A program made the translations under genes and the position numbers. A stretch of 64,000 nucleotides of DNA from Sphagnum magellanicum (lineage: Eukaryota > Streptophyta > Sphagnopsida > Sphagnales > Sphagnaceae): contig CM038921.1 in assembly GCA_021904315.1 (NCBI GenBank), positions 16,404,590-16,468,589 on the forward strand. Reading direction: 5' to 3'. Below, in pieces: positions 21,615-35,200 of this stretch (the stretch's first letter is position 1; each line of letters begins with the position of its first letter). Under the pieces are notes generated by a model. It worked only from the letters and a program-made list of their open reading frames with translations. It searched no databases and was not told the origin of the DNA.

Positions 21615-22790
21615 TCATGTAAGGGAAAAGAGAAAAGAATGAAATGGGATGATGACAAAAGGTGGTGCTGATGTTGTGGTCCCTCACATAATATGTGTGG
21701 CATTGTGTTCATTCCCTTGTCTAAAAGCATTGCAACAACTTTTTAAGTTAGAACCTTTGCCGTCTTTGGACTTGTTTGGGTGGACCCATCTATACTGTGT
21801 GTCAAGATCACTCCTACACACAAAATAATCTAATTACATCATAAAAAAGGATCCAATCCAAGGATTAAAATGGTGCTAAACAAGCAAGCAATTTATGAGC
21901 AAAAACTCAAAAAATTGAGAGACACTCAAAGACATAGATGTTAAAAGAATAGATACAACGGATTTCAACCTTTTTTGAGTATTTCAAAAAATTATCAAGG
22001 ATCCATTGTTTTTGAACCAAGTGCACATCTTCTATAAAGTGTCAAGTAAAATTCACAATTAATTAAAAAATATGTATCTTTCTCTAGAAATGTGCTTCAC
22101 TCAACCAATTAGGGGATGCTCATAGTCTTCTAAACTTTCATATAGTGATGGAGGCTTAGGTTTGTAAATGTTTGTGTAGAATAGTGTTTTTGTAAAAGGT
22201 TTTCAACACAACCTTTTTTTAAGATCGATTTACATATCACTTATTTTCTTTTGATGAAAAATAACTTGAATAACTTTTTACTTGTTTGAATTTATTTTCA
22301 AAATGATCTTTGCAACCCGGATCTTGACCTTGAGCAACAACACAAGAAACAAGTTTCCATGTCTGATTTTCCTCTTTCCACCACATACTTGTCTCATTTC
22401 TTTATTCACTTTGTTAAATCTTTCATTGCTTCTACATAGATCAAACTTGTTTCCCAAATTGTTGATAATGGTGCCTTGTGAGTGTTTCTTGCATTCACCA
22501 AGGTTTCAATATTTTGGAAGTATAAATTTGAATCATTGCACACACCATCATTTCATCTTCAGCACTAGAAGTGTTCTTCAGTACACGAACAATTGCATCA
22601 ACTTCTAAGCATACCTTTAACTTGTACAATGATTTTCTCAAAGGAGATCTCCTCGCAAGGCTCATGATCATTAATTTTTGCAAAGTTGATTTGCCATCAT
22701 AAATCAATGTAGTTTCTTTTCATTGGGTTTTAGGATTTTAAGGATGGAAGCCCTCAATGCCAGGTACTAGACTAGCTGGTCCTTTCAAAG
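21615..22790. other. intergenic DNA, no recognised gene
   Basis: Open frames in 22282-22707 on both strands overlap and match no family I know. If the candidate gene at 22797-23495 continues, its next exon would lie here on the minus strand. Confidence 0.4.
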
Positions 22791-22796
22791 GATCAC

Positions 22797-23455
22797 CTGC
22801 CACACTTGATCTGTTACTTGCAGACCATTAGATAGGGATGATGCCTTCTGCAGAAGACGCTGCACGGACTGCAAACATGTCAACATGGCATTTTCACAGC
22901 TGAGAGGATGCCATGACCAACTTTGCACCCCAGAAATAAACCAAGGAAGTGGTGGAAAGTACATTCGGAGAGATTGAAGTACCCACAACGAACTATGTAC
23001 CCACAAGCATGCACTTTGAGACACGCAGTTTGGCAAGCTTCATGGTACTAATAGGTGCTATAGAAGTTTTACAATGAAATCTGAGGATTTTGAGACATCC
23101 ACACCCTCCTAGACTGGATGCCTAAGGCTCAGAAAATTAGGCTTATCGATTCTTGTGCTTCCGTGATACATGTGTGTACACTTTGAAACTTTGGACTTTG
23201 AATTTGACATGCTCTGTCGGAGTCTGAATCCAGCTGAAACTGCTTGGTATTTGATGATAGGGTGCAAAGTAATCGAGTGGCAGAAAGATCAATGAGCATT
23301 GAAACAACGTGGAATTAATGTTATGATCAAGAGACTTTACTTGGGGAGACCAAGTTCAGGAGGATTGACTATTTGACACTTGCTAGATGTCACGATGCAT
23401 ACTTCAAATGCCTTCTTCAAAACTTATTCTACCTACTTGAACCAAACCACTAGAG

Positions 23456-23487
<32 letters not shown>

Positions 23488-23495
23488 TCCCACAT
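22797..23495 (-). CDS. candidate protein-coding gene start, two exons visible
   Basis: I do not recognise the protein. On the minus strand an ATG at 23495 opens MWE, nine alanines (the (CTG)n run at 23459-23487) and GALVVWF. A GTAGGT donor ends exon 1 at 23437. A CATAG acceptor opens exon 2 (22992-22797) in matching phase, with no stop for 65 codons, including SCENAMLTCLQSVQRLLQKA; it ends CAG|GTGATC. Upstream of the ATG three AAACCCTA telo-boxes (23511-23545) mark a plausible plant promoter, and the 22.74-23.52 kb island is much less AT-rich than its flanks. Further exons were not found, so this may be a truncated gene or a captured fragment. The exon 2 acceptor has a weak pyrimidine tract. 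Confidence 0.35.
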
Positions 23496-23504
23496 GCAAT
23501 TGAG

Positions 23505-23550
23505 GTGGTTTTAGGGTTTAGCAGTTCTAGGGTTTTAGTAGGGTTTTTGT
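23505..23550 (-). promoter_or_regulatory. three telo-box motifs
   Basis: On the minus strand AAACCCTA occurs three times (around 23511-23519, 23529-23537 and 23538-23545) just before the candidate ATG at 23495. Telo-boxes are typical of promoters of growth-related plant genes. Confidence 0.55.
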
Positions 23551-24220
23551 AGTGTGTAGATTTGTCAAATTTTTTACACCACATTTCAACACAGTTTTTT
23601 TCTTTTTTTCTTTTTTTCTCTTTTTTTGATTTTGGGCCAGTTCTTCACTGAGAACATAGTTATGGCGATCACTGGTTAATGAAGCTGGCCATAATAGCCA
23701 TAATTAGCAACTGCTCTCCATCCCCCCTTAGCCTGGTGCACTCATCCACAACAGCCATGGAAATTTTTCTTTTTCTTTTTCTTTTTCCACCCCTAGGACA
23801 CATCCCAGAACAATAATGTATATTTTGAATATATCATCTATGGCCATTTGTATGTAAATTCCAACACACAATTCATATCTCTATCTCATTTTCAAATCTC
23901 AACATCTCGCTCTTTTTTTAACAATCACCTCCTTTCCTAATAACTACCTCGTATCCTAATAATTACATAGGTCATTTCCTCTACCCACCAACATGGATAG
24001 AAAAAAATTAAATTAACATGTGCCTTATGATACTTATATTAATTTAAATTAAATATTTTCATAAATAATGATGAATTATTGAAAATCATATGAGAACATT
24101 TTTTTTTAAAGAAAATTTAAGAAAAAAACCTAATGTGGGTATGAGTCACTATTGCACTTGCATAAGGAAGTTCGATGGGCTCATCCATTAACCCATTTTC
24201 TCCACAAATTTTATTTATTT
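23551..24220. other. intergenic DNA with TTTTTC runs
   Basis: Contains (TTTTTTTC)n at 23597-23627 and (TTTTTC)n at 23765-23787. No gene recognised. Confidence 0.5.
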
Positions 24221-24221
24221 T

Positions 24222-24850
24222 CTAAGGATTTTTATCCATTTGTGCAACTTCCCTACATATGTTCCCAAGAAGTTCTCCAAGAAGTGAGGCTAACTTTCCC
24301 AAGTTTTCATTTATTATCCAAATGCTTTGGATACCCTCAATTCTTTGGATTTTCATTCATTGTGCAATTTCCATTAGAAGGAGTGACCTTGTTCCCCCAA
24401 ACACCTTCAGTTTCTTGGATTTCATCCATGTGTAATTTCCCCATATGTTTTTGTCAAGGAAATGTGACTAAGTTTTGCAAATGCCTTCTTCATATAACAT
24501 TATCAATTTTTTAAGATTTTCATCCATTGTGAAATTTCCTAGGATGCTTTCCCCAATGTCCCTAAATGCCTTTTCCCAAGGAAGCGTGGCTTACTTTGTT
24601 AGATTCTTCATAAGGAAATGTAACAATTTTCTTTAAATTTTGATCCATTTTGTAATTTCCTTACATACCTTTGTGGTCGTAAATGTGCCCAAGTTCCTCA
24701 TATACTTATTTTCTAAATAACTTCCTTGAATACATTACTTCCTTCAATTGTCATCCAATTGTGTAACTTCCATAGATACCTTCACAAAGAAATGTAGTCA
24801 ATCTCCCAAGATTTTTATTCAATTTTCAATTTCCTCAAATGTTTTAATTG
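24222..24850. repeat. degenerate tandem repeat, about 7 copies
   Basis: A word like GGATTTTCATCCATTGTGCA followed by ATTTCC recurs at about 24225, 24347, 24417, 24514, 24634, 24744 and 24809. CCAAGGAA.TGTG and CTAAGTTT words lie between. The 120-aa open frame at 24152-24514 falls inside the array and is not a credible gene. Confidence 0.7.
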
Positions 24851-26820
24851 TTGAATTTGCATACACATAAAAAATGTATATATATAAGCAATTGTTTCAC
24901 CTATATATAAAAAATTTGTGCTTGGAAATCTTGGATATAAAAGTCATAATAAGTTACTTATTTTAAACAACTAACTATGATAAATGTATTAATATGTTAT
25001 CCAATATTTGCATAATATTGTAATGGGATTCTAATAGGTCCCCTTAGTACATAACACATCATAAAATTCCAAAAGTATTTATCTAGGAGTAATAAAGCTT
25101 GACCCATTGCATTGTTTGTTTTTGTCATCTCCTATTTTCTTTGACTCCCATTGCACTTGAAGGTCCCAATTTTTATTATTGTGAATGTCACTTCTTATTT
25201 TCTTTGTCTATCAATATTAGTCACTACCTTCATACTCCTATTGTCTACTATTGTCAATCGCATTTCTTGTCAAGATTCACAAATGGTAAGTTGTCATTTT
25301 GACAATCTTTGTGGAGCTTGTGTTGTTGGATGAGCTTAGGGAACAAGATCCACCTCATGATGCTTTGGTTGATTGTGTTGATTAACAAGATAAGTTGTCC
25401 CTCCTTTATTTTGAATGTCATTCTATTTTTGTGGCTTCTTTTTTTTCTTTTTTAACTTGTGAAAATGGTGATAATAAGATCAAATGCCAAATTGTCATGA
25501 GCTTATTTGACTTAGGCTATTGTTTATTATGTTGATGTTGTCGCAAAAAATTATATATATAATACATTTTTAATATATATTTGTATGTTTGTTTGTGTCA
25601 TTCATGCCTACCTCTTCCAAGCCTAACTCCTTAATTCCTTTCATCAACCAACCTACATGATATGAAAAAACAAATTAATATGTGATTTTTCATAATTCCA
25701 TTTTCATAATTTTTCTTTTTATAGGAAACATATTTGAAGGAATCAATCATCATCATATTAAAAACTTTCAAAATTGTTACTATTCATTAAGTCACTATGG
25801 AACATGGTATTATAGTGCAATGATTATTTCAATTTTAATATTCACAAATATCTTGGATCAATATTTTTCTACATATGAATGGAATGATCATGATGCATGT
25901 ATAAAAACCAAAATACACCTTTGTCACAAAATGAAGTGGGTGATGATTAGAGTTTTTTTCTTAAAGTTCAATTCAATTCAATTGAAATTTCAATGAAAAC
26001 ATTAACCTTGCTAAACCCTACTTTTTGTACTCATGACAAAACAATGACTAAACTTTATTTGTTTATTTAAACTTCAGACAAGTGCAATACATTCATTGTC
26101 AGGAAGGGAATTCATAATGGAAAAAAACACTTTACATTTGAAACACTACTTAATTTTTATTTATGGGCTCCTAGGATATCTTACCATCCAAATTACATGA
26201 CACTATTAGCATATAATGTTTTTAAAATGACTTGAAAGTGGGTGGCTTTGAAATTGATCATAAATGATATTCATGATGGGGACCCATTCTATCAATCAAT
26301 ATCAATTCACCTCTAATGATTCTAGAATTTGTTCATGCATGAGGATGGATAGATTTGATGGGGACTTGTGATAGAGGATGTTGTGTGAATGGCTAAAAAG
26401 GAAGGGATTGTAACTAGATATTCCTATCAAGGCACTATCTTAAAAGATTTTAAAATATGAACAATTGACAAATGGGAAGGGGCTTCGCACAAAATCTTTA
26501 ACTAACTAATTCCATGAACTTTTTTGATAAGGGATTCCAAATTTAATTGATTGTGCATACACCTTGAACTAATGCATAGGACTTAATAGAAAGAGTTGTT
26601 TAAAAAACCCTAATCTTGATCAAGTTTACTATGGCAACAATATTTTTATATTCATGCTATTTTTGAAAGATTTTTGGATTGCCATATGTGCAATATTAGG
26701 TAAAGTATTTGACTTGATCTCTTCTTGAAATAGATTTAAACAAAATATTATTTTTTCATTTCAAGTTATTAGGAAGGATAATCGCATAAGGATCCCCTAT
26801 CTTTTTTATTTTAAATTTAT
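24851..26820. other. AT-rich intergenic DNA
   Basis: No gene or transposon domain recognised. Confidence 0.5.
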
Positions 26821-26821
26821 G

Positions 26822-27625
26822 ATGTTGGGCAAACCTATCCTCGGGTGGTAACATTAGGAACCACCTCACCAACATCCCAAAAAAAAATGGACCCAATTAA
26901 ATTCAATTAATTCAATGTAATATTTTATTTTATTTTTTCATTGATGATTTGCACAACATGGGCTTTGTGTTCCCCACCTATGTATACATTATGAAAAAAT
27001 TGTAAACAGATACATAAGTTACATAAGTAAGAAATTGGTGTCTTGAAATGTCCTTAACATTTGTTCCTAAAATTTTTGACCCCTTATCATTAAGTGTTAA
27101 GTTACACCATTGTAAAAACTTTTCTTTTTAGTTTATCAATTGTAGTCACTAGGTTATGGCCCAAATTACTGATTTTTTAAAAATTATTACAAATTTATAA
27201 ACATGAATGCAACATTCTTTCAAGACTTCCTATTTCTAAGCTTCAAAAATTGTTCAAAAAATTATGATTGTGTCAATCCACTATTTATTAATCAAACAAA
27301 AAAGGACCATTTTAGGCCCTCTTGGAAATTCAAATCATTACAAAAAAAAATTTAACATGTTCCTTTTGTGTTCCTGAACAAAGGAACTTGAAATGTTTTT
27401 TTTTTAATTTTTAATTCCTTGACCACTCATTGGAGTATTAAAATTAAGTTTTTGGTAAATTCAATTGAAGTTTCAAATTCTACATGACTTGGGTAATCTT
27501 TAAATATACAATTTGAAGTGAAAGTTTTCTTTAAATGAATCCTACATTGTTTTAAAATTGAATGGGTCCAAGAAATTTGGGGTGCAATGTTCCTAGTGGT
27601 ACCACCCAAGGATGAGTTTTCCATG
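26822..27625. mobile_element. putative foldback/MITE-like element with ~90-bp inverted repeats
   Basis: The left arm (26822 to about 26910) read in reverse matches the right arm (about 27540-27625): TTGAATGGGTCCA-, TTGGGGTG-, GTTCCTA- and GGTACCACCCAAGGATGAG-like words occur in the same order. The interior (about 630 bp) is AT-rich and has no coding sequence. No target duplication was confirmed. Confidence 0.5.
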
Positions 27626-28320
27626 TTAGAATATGCACATGAAATATTGTGAATTAATTTTTCATGTAATTATGTCCCATTTCAATTCATTTTAGATATT
27701 AACAAGGAAATTATGTTGGGCAAACTATAATCAGCCAACTATGAGCTCATTTGTCCTTTTTTCAAAAAGTGACCTAATTTTGATCCTTGCACAATAGACT
27801 ATAATTGGCACATTACCTAGCTGCAAATTAATTTTCTACCATTAGATAGCCTATGAAAATCACGAGGCATCCAAATTACTAATAACAAAAAAAAAAGTAT
27901 AAAATGAACAAATTTTCCCCACATAAGCGACAAGGGCATGAAGAGTATAATTAGAAATGACATGATTAAAACATGTTCAACAACAATAGTAAAATGCCAT
28001 GTATGATACATTTTAGATGAAAATTTGTAGTTAAATGCCATTAAATTGCGTAGGGTTAATAAAAGTGCACATTTAGCATGGCCCTCCTAGAGCATTAGTA
28101 GCAAGACATGATATTTTTTTGTTAGCCAAATATAATGATTGGCCAAAGTGGTGAGCTTTATATAATCAATCACTTTATATAATCCATTTTTCCATGTGTT
28201 ATGGGTGGGGATGCAAGTTGGATGTATTAAATATTAATGGAAGCTCAAAATGAACATTGCAATTGGGCATGTTCTTATTAGGTTCTTGACCTACCAAATG
28301 GTCACATGCATTTATAATAA
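27626..28320. other. AT-rich DNA, possible 3' end/LTR zone of the copia element
   Basis: No LTR pair could be matched by eye. A GTTGGGCAAAC word here (27716) also occurs at 26825. Confidence 0.35.
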
Positions 28321-28321
28321 A

Positions 28322-31300
28322 AAATCGTAATATAAATTTTTGGTAAATATATCAACTCTCATGTTTGAAATAATTTCATATTCCAATTTGACTTGTTGCA
28401 CTTGAATTTGTTATCTAATAAAATGAATTTGGGTGTCAATGTGATTACTTCAGGCGTGATACTCAAGGTTTTGAGTGAGGGATGAAAAATAACACTTTGA
28501 TTTTTGGCATAAATTCATGTGGGATGCCATCGAAGAAAACCCATTCGTATAACAATTTTTTTAACCAAATGGCTTATGTTATGACCTTAAACAAGGCCAC
28601 ATGTATTCAGATTAAGTGTTAAAAAGAACAACAAAAGTTGTTTTCCAATTTGCCCATGATACAACTACATAAGCTAGTAGAAAACAAAATCCAAAAGTTG
28701 AATGATGTGTGTTTTTATCACTTGCCTAATCAATTTTTTTTTAAAAACATACAAATTTTGTCCATCATTTTGCCTTCGGTATTTGATGTCAAGGGATAAA
28801 ATTACCTTTTATATGTGTAACATTCATTTGGTAACTTGCAAATGTATTCCCCATAATAGTAGAGGTAGCATGCCTTACAAATATTCTATGAACAATTTGG
28901 ATGTGTACATGTATTAAGCTATCAACCACTTGAGCATAAATGCATTAAAGGCTAAGTCTTTGAATTTGGTGGACAACCATATTTAGTAACTTCACATTTT
29001 ATTGTATAACTATATTAAAAAAATTACAATTCATTATATTGAACTTATCAAATACTTCAATTAAATATATTTTCAAAGTACCATCAACAAACTTTATTGT
29101 TTGTTTTGAATGATTTGTATGCCAAAACAATGGTTAATGTCTCTTACATGAAACATGTTAAACTTCTTTTTTAATAATTCCTAAAAATCACATATTAAAC
29201 TTGTAGATAATTGCTAACAACAATTGATCTACAATTATTAATATATGTAGTTAGAATAATGAAATGACTTTTGTTATAAATCTTCTTGTAAATATTTGGA
29301 ATAGATAGAATTCCTTGTAGAGTTTTGATACAAGGTGGACCCCATAACATTATATAACAATATATTATATAGAACATTTGATAACAATAGTTTTATCAAT
29401 TTAAACTTAGCACTAGAGATGTAAAAAAAGTACATACCATTCGAAAGGATTGTGGATCGCCAAAATGTTCATGTGAGTATTGTATTTTCTAACATTTAAT
29501 TTATTATTACATACAATTATATCATTGTAGCACGATGCTCATCATTATTTGTGCAATGGGTTTATATGTGATGTGTTTCAAGATGCAAACTTATCATTGT
29601 CAATTCCAAAAGGTGCAAAATAATACCATTCATAAATGTACAGTAGTTGCAAAATAATTTCATCAACGAGTTGATAACTTGTAATTTAGAAGTACATTAA
29701 TTGAATTCAAATTGTAACAGATTGACATTGGAAAAATTCATTATCTACAAGATAGCAATTGATAATGCATTAATAGTAAGTTAGTTAGTAACATGGACGA
29801 CAATAGAGTTCATTTGTCAATGGATAAATGAAAAGCCACACAAATATGTTCATTTGTATTTTGTGCGGGAAACCTATGTCAACACCCTAAATTGCAATGT
29901 ATTGCACTTAGTTGCACAAAGTTGAAAATATTTTAAATAGATATATGCTTCTGTATAGTGAGTTGTGTTTAATGCAACAGGTGCAACTTGTTTGATAATA
30001 ATCATGGATAAGAATACCTAGCATTACAAGTGTTTAATACAACAAAACCCATGTGCAAACCAAGTTGCAATATCCTTTATTTTTTCATAATGCATGTGAA
30101 ATTAATTTGTCACTTGCATTGACAAACTTCTTCACTAATAATATTTAGTATTGGAAATTATGAAATGGGATCCAATTGTTATTGCAATACTTTGAATTTG
30201 TTATCCATTTTCCTGATTAAGTACTTGAACTCACATTTGATCAAAGTTAATGCATAGTTATGTATGTTTATGTTTAGCATGTGTTAAAATATAATTACTA
30301 ATTTATTTCTAAAAAATCTCCATTTGCATATGTGGGAGAAGAAGCTAAACATTATTCATGGAGTTAGGCACTTCTGATTTTGGTGGTGTTATAAAGATTA
30401 TATTGCAAAATTTGAATAATCCAATTATTCTTCAACTTGTTTTGAATTACATTGAGACAATATTTTGGACTTAATGTGTGACATTACATAAAAAAACTAC
30501 ATCTTTTGATATAATTTGCCATTTAAAAACCTTCCTCACTAGTTGACAAACTTTTCATTCTTCAAGTTATAAACTCAAATATTCACTTTATAAAATATGA
30601 ATCAAGTTTTTGTTATTTATCTTATGAACTTATGCATGTGTTCTACACCCAAAGACATTTTAATGCGATAAATTAGGTTTGTGACCAGTCCAAAGTTCAT
30701 ATGGTGTTTATAATTTTTTTAAAGATGTTGTGTGTGACTTATCATGGAAATGGTTAGTTGTCAAAAGACCTTGGGAATTTTGAATGTCCACACATTGCTA
30801 AAAATGTTGATACAAGATTTTTTTTGTTCAAACACATAGTTTTGTTATTAGGGGTTTATTATATTGAACTCCCTTCTTAAATTCCTTGTTCTTGACAAAA
30901 GGTATTGAATTCATTATATTTGTATTTTGCTTCAATATCACTTAATAAGATTTTTATTTTTTGTTGGTTTGAATTTCTACCATTGAGTTATATAGTTGAA
31001 AATCTTCGAACATGTCTAGATTATTGTTTAGGAAATAAATGTGGAACAAGATAAGGGTTTTCTTTATCAATTTCATGAGGTGGGTGGATTGTTGATCGTT
31101 CACAAATGGGTTTAGCCAAATTTGGCTACAAGTCGATTAAAAAAAAGTTGCATCTAATATGAAGAACCTAGTTTTAAAAGCCTATGTAATTTGAATATGG
31201 TGATTTCAACCTTTTTTACTTTTGAATGTACAAATTTGGGGATTTTCCTACGAAAAATCTTTCATAGAAATTACAACCATTTCTTTTTGGTCACCAAGTG

Positions 31301-32290
31301 GCAAAATTTCACCCAAAAAAAAATGTTGAATATAAATGTAAAGACATATTTACAACATGTGTGTGAGGTTATTTGAACTGGATTAGAAATGTCATTATAG
31401 ACAAAATCTAGTAAATCATTTCACTTATTATAACATGTTTAAGGAAATTTCCTTTATGTTGTGTTATTTTTGTGTGCAAGGTTCATAAAATGTCAAATTT
31501 TATTCCTTAAAGCTTTCTAGTTCACATACACTTTGTTACACATATTGTTATTTTATTTTATTTATATGAGCTACTTAAAACGCCATAAATTTGCATGATT
31601 AATGTTATATTGATGAATGTGGCTTAATCAATTCACAATGGAATATCTATGAACCTTACTTTGTAAATAAGATATTTCATATTATATATTGTGACAATAT
31701 TTCTTTTAACATTTTAAAGAATGTGTTGGCATGTTTTAATTTGATAAAATCATTTCTTTGACCATTATTTGGTAAGTCATATTATCACCTACAAAGAGTA
31801 TTTATTAGCCATGCTTGCACTTATCATATGTCACAAATCAATTACAACAATTGTAATATAGCCCCAATCTTCACATACCCAACTTAATAATTGAAACCCT
31901 CACTAACCCCAACATAACAACATATAAATTATGATTATTCAATATGTTAATTTGGTTCTTTAGAGTAGCTTTAGCTACAATTCTTGTATCACAATTTTTA
32001 ATCACATGTCCCAATTTCTTACAATAGAAACGATTCATTTTATCTATGTTTCTTATCATACAAAAGGAATAAACGTCATTTTATTTTTATTTGAAAAGAA
32101 CTTTTGCTACCTTCCTCTATTGAAATTTGTAGGCTTGTTATTTACATAAAGTGCATTCAAGCCATTTGATGCACCTCCTACATTCTTTAGTAAAGTTTCA
32201 ACTTTTTTTTGTAATGTTTGTACCTAAATATGTTTGCAATGTGAAATTAAGTTGCCATTTTAAAGATATAATAAATGTTTGAAAATTCAA
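28322..32290 (-). pseudogene. Ty1/copia retrotransposon remnant, gag to RNase H in order
   Basis: Minus-strand pieces follow the copia order over 4 kb. Gag tail with zinc knuckle: FYCKKLGHVIKNC at 31991-32029, its first Cys replaced by Arg, preceded by a KKVETLLKNV-like stretch near 32200. Integrase: VEIQTNKKIKILLSDIEAK and YNEFNTFCQEQGI (about 30890-31000), then remnants of the SHLKVFGC region near 30640-30700. Late RT: GIQIIQ near 29115 and LSLDIKYRRQ near 28785. RNase H: SDKNTHHSTFGFCFLLAY (about 28660-28715), YHA*SNHIDTQIHFIR*QIQ (28400-28460) and MRVDIFTKNL (about 28330). Many stops and frameshifts make it dead. LTRs were not found. The stretch 29.1-30.4 kb, where the RT core should lie, is the least recognisable. 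Confidence 0.85.
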
Positions 32291-35200
32291 AAGCATAATT
32301 TTCATTAGAAATAGAATGGTTAAATATTATCTTTAAAGAGGAACCTTAACTATGGAAGTTTGTTCTAAAATAGATATAAATTGAAGGAAGTAGGAAAGTT
32401 ATTAAGAAAGTATGAAATTTTCATTGTATTATCTCTTTTCAATTTTGGTGTTTTCAATTTATCTCTAAGAAATATATAAGTTGCAAACATCTTTAGATTC
32501 AAATATCTAAGTTAATTCTAATGACACTTATATATTAATATGTCAACATGATTCCACATGGGAAATTGTAAAATTATCCAAACAATTGTTGATGATGGAG
32601 AAAGTGAATGTATTAGGCTCTTCCCAATCAACAATGTTGCCAACATCACCAATGGCTATTATTTGGGCAACACACATCAAGTAATTTGTTCAATAATTGA
32701 TGTCATGGGTTTTTCTTTTGTACTTTCTACAATCAAATAATAATAATTTTTGTTTGAGTATCAATGATAAGTTATAATCTATGCTTCCATACATGGCAAT
32801 AGGTAAGACCAAATTTTAAAATATGAATAATGTCCATTTTTTTCAATGTTATTTTCAATGATGTACAACATGACTTTGAATTGTTTTGTTTTTTATAACA
32901 ACAATTTGACTCAACCAAACAATTTTTTTTGATGAGACATTCTGAATTCTTTTGTTACATGTTTCATACCAATTTTAATTGAAGTGTTCAATTAACATTC
33001 TTAGAATTCATTTTGACATGGTGTATTCTCAATCAAATCATCTAACATTAGAGATGATTAATATTATCATATTGAGTTTTGATCAATAGTACAAAACCAT
33101 GGTTTTTATGTTGGTTTTTTTACTGAATTCAATCAAGTTTTAATCATAACAAATAAATGATTTTTTTTGGCTATAGTCAAAACAGACCAATTGTTTATGC
33201 CATAAACTTGTTTGAATTTAGATGACTAAGATGATTGAAATGTGTTTTGTTTGACTTGATTGAAAAAAGTCAAGTTGAGTTAACATCATACACATACATA
33301 CATATATATAAAGAATTGTCATGGCTATGATTTGTTGGATTACCATGGGTTTACCAAATTGTTTTTCAAATTGGAGTACTTAGAATTTTAAAAGAAATCT
33401 ATTGGATACAATCATCAAATTCATGTCTAGTCTTACATTTGGTGTTTTTTAATCATTATAGTATGTCATGTGTCAACTTTTTAGCATATGGCACAAGAAA
33501 AAATTGAACCCTCCACCTTTGTGACCATACACCAAGGCTTTAACCATCTAACTAGAACATCAATTAGTAGGAAATATTGACATCCAAATGTGTACAAACA
33601 TTAACTTAATTTGAAATATGTATTTCAAAGACTCAAATGAAATATTTGAATTTTTAAATTTAGACTATATGTAGTGTTTTCAATAATGTGTAATTTTCAA
33701 TTTTTGAATTTCATAAATATATTCAATTTTGAAAGTTTTCAAATTTCATGTGTCAAAAAACTACATATTAATTTAAAATATTTTGAAATTGGAATATAAT
33801 ATTTCTTATTAAAAAATCATAGTTACCTATAATTCATTATGGTTCTTGTTGAATTCATAATGTTTTGTTGGATTTCCATCCATGGTGCAACTTTTCAAAA
33901 AAATTTAAAATTTTTAAACAATTGGTTATTTATGAAAATATACTAATGTTCATTCATGTGATCTTCATCAAATTCAAACCTCCATCCTTGAATGCAAAAC
34001 AATTGTGAGATACTTGAATTTGGTAGGACATGAACATAATATAAAAAAATATGTAGTGTACATGTCAAGTCACTAATTGTAACTAAACCTTCAAACCATT
34101 TGAGTTATACTTTCAACTCATATAGCTTACATTTAAGTGATATATATTTAGTATACAACTTGGTTGTGTTTTTATTTCAACTTGCATTTGCCATGGACAT
34201 AAATGTTTTTACGTGGTATTAAAATGATGTTAATGAAGTTCGGAATTAAATTTCAAGAATGAGATATTTATTATGAAATTGAAATTAACATATAAAAATA
34301 CATTTTCCCAAAAGAACTTGACAAGGGATGACAATGTACAAATAAGTAAATTCCATCATTGTTCATCGTGTTGAATTAATAAAGCTCTAATAGAATCAAT
34401 TTAAAATATTCATGAGTGAAATCATGTAAAAATATACCAAAAAAAAAGTCCTTGTAAATAAAGAAATAGAACCTTGAAGGTGTCAAATGTGATATGTTGA
34501 AGATTTTGAAAGTTTCAAAATTTGTATCAACTTTTGTTTTAACCTACTTTCAATATACTTTGCAAAAGCTATTCTATTGACCAAATTGCAAAAACAAATT
34601 GAAAGTAGGTTAAAACTACAGTTTGTAGATTCCATTCATATGTTGCATTTTAAGGGGCATGATTTAACAAGTTGAACACATGAAATACACTTTACTATCA
34701 TATATTTATTAAAAAAATTGGTGCTAAATTTTTAATTTATGAAAAAAAAAAATTGTGATGGGATTCACATTGTTATAATCCAAAAATTTAGATTCAAAAA
34801 AATGTGTATCAAGGTGTGCAATGGTTTAAACGTTAATAACATTTCATATGAATTGTTTTATTTGGAAAATGTGTAGTATCAACTTGATTAATAAACTTAC
34901 AATGAATTAATAAATTAATGAAAATAATAAAATACATTAGGATGGCCGTATTTTTTTATTTAATATGCTAAGTAAATCAAAAAAAGTATGACATTACTAA
35001 AATGCAAAAAAATCCAAATATACTTTTACTTGTTGATAGGATCACCAAGTGATTTACTTTTGCCTATTTCCACTTGCACTCAAAGTTTAGTGAAATTTTG
35101 GAGACAATTAAAAGTTGAAACATATAAATTATACACAACATATTTCTTTTTTATCACAGAATTGAATTTATGTATTCAACATTCAATCAACAATGTTAAT

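Noticed and set aside
24152..24514. 120-aa plus-strand open frame
   Set aside because: It lies in a degenerate tandem repeat and has no family resemblance.
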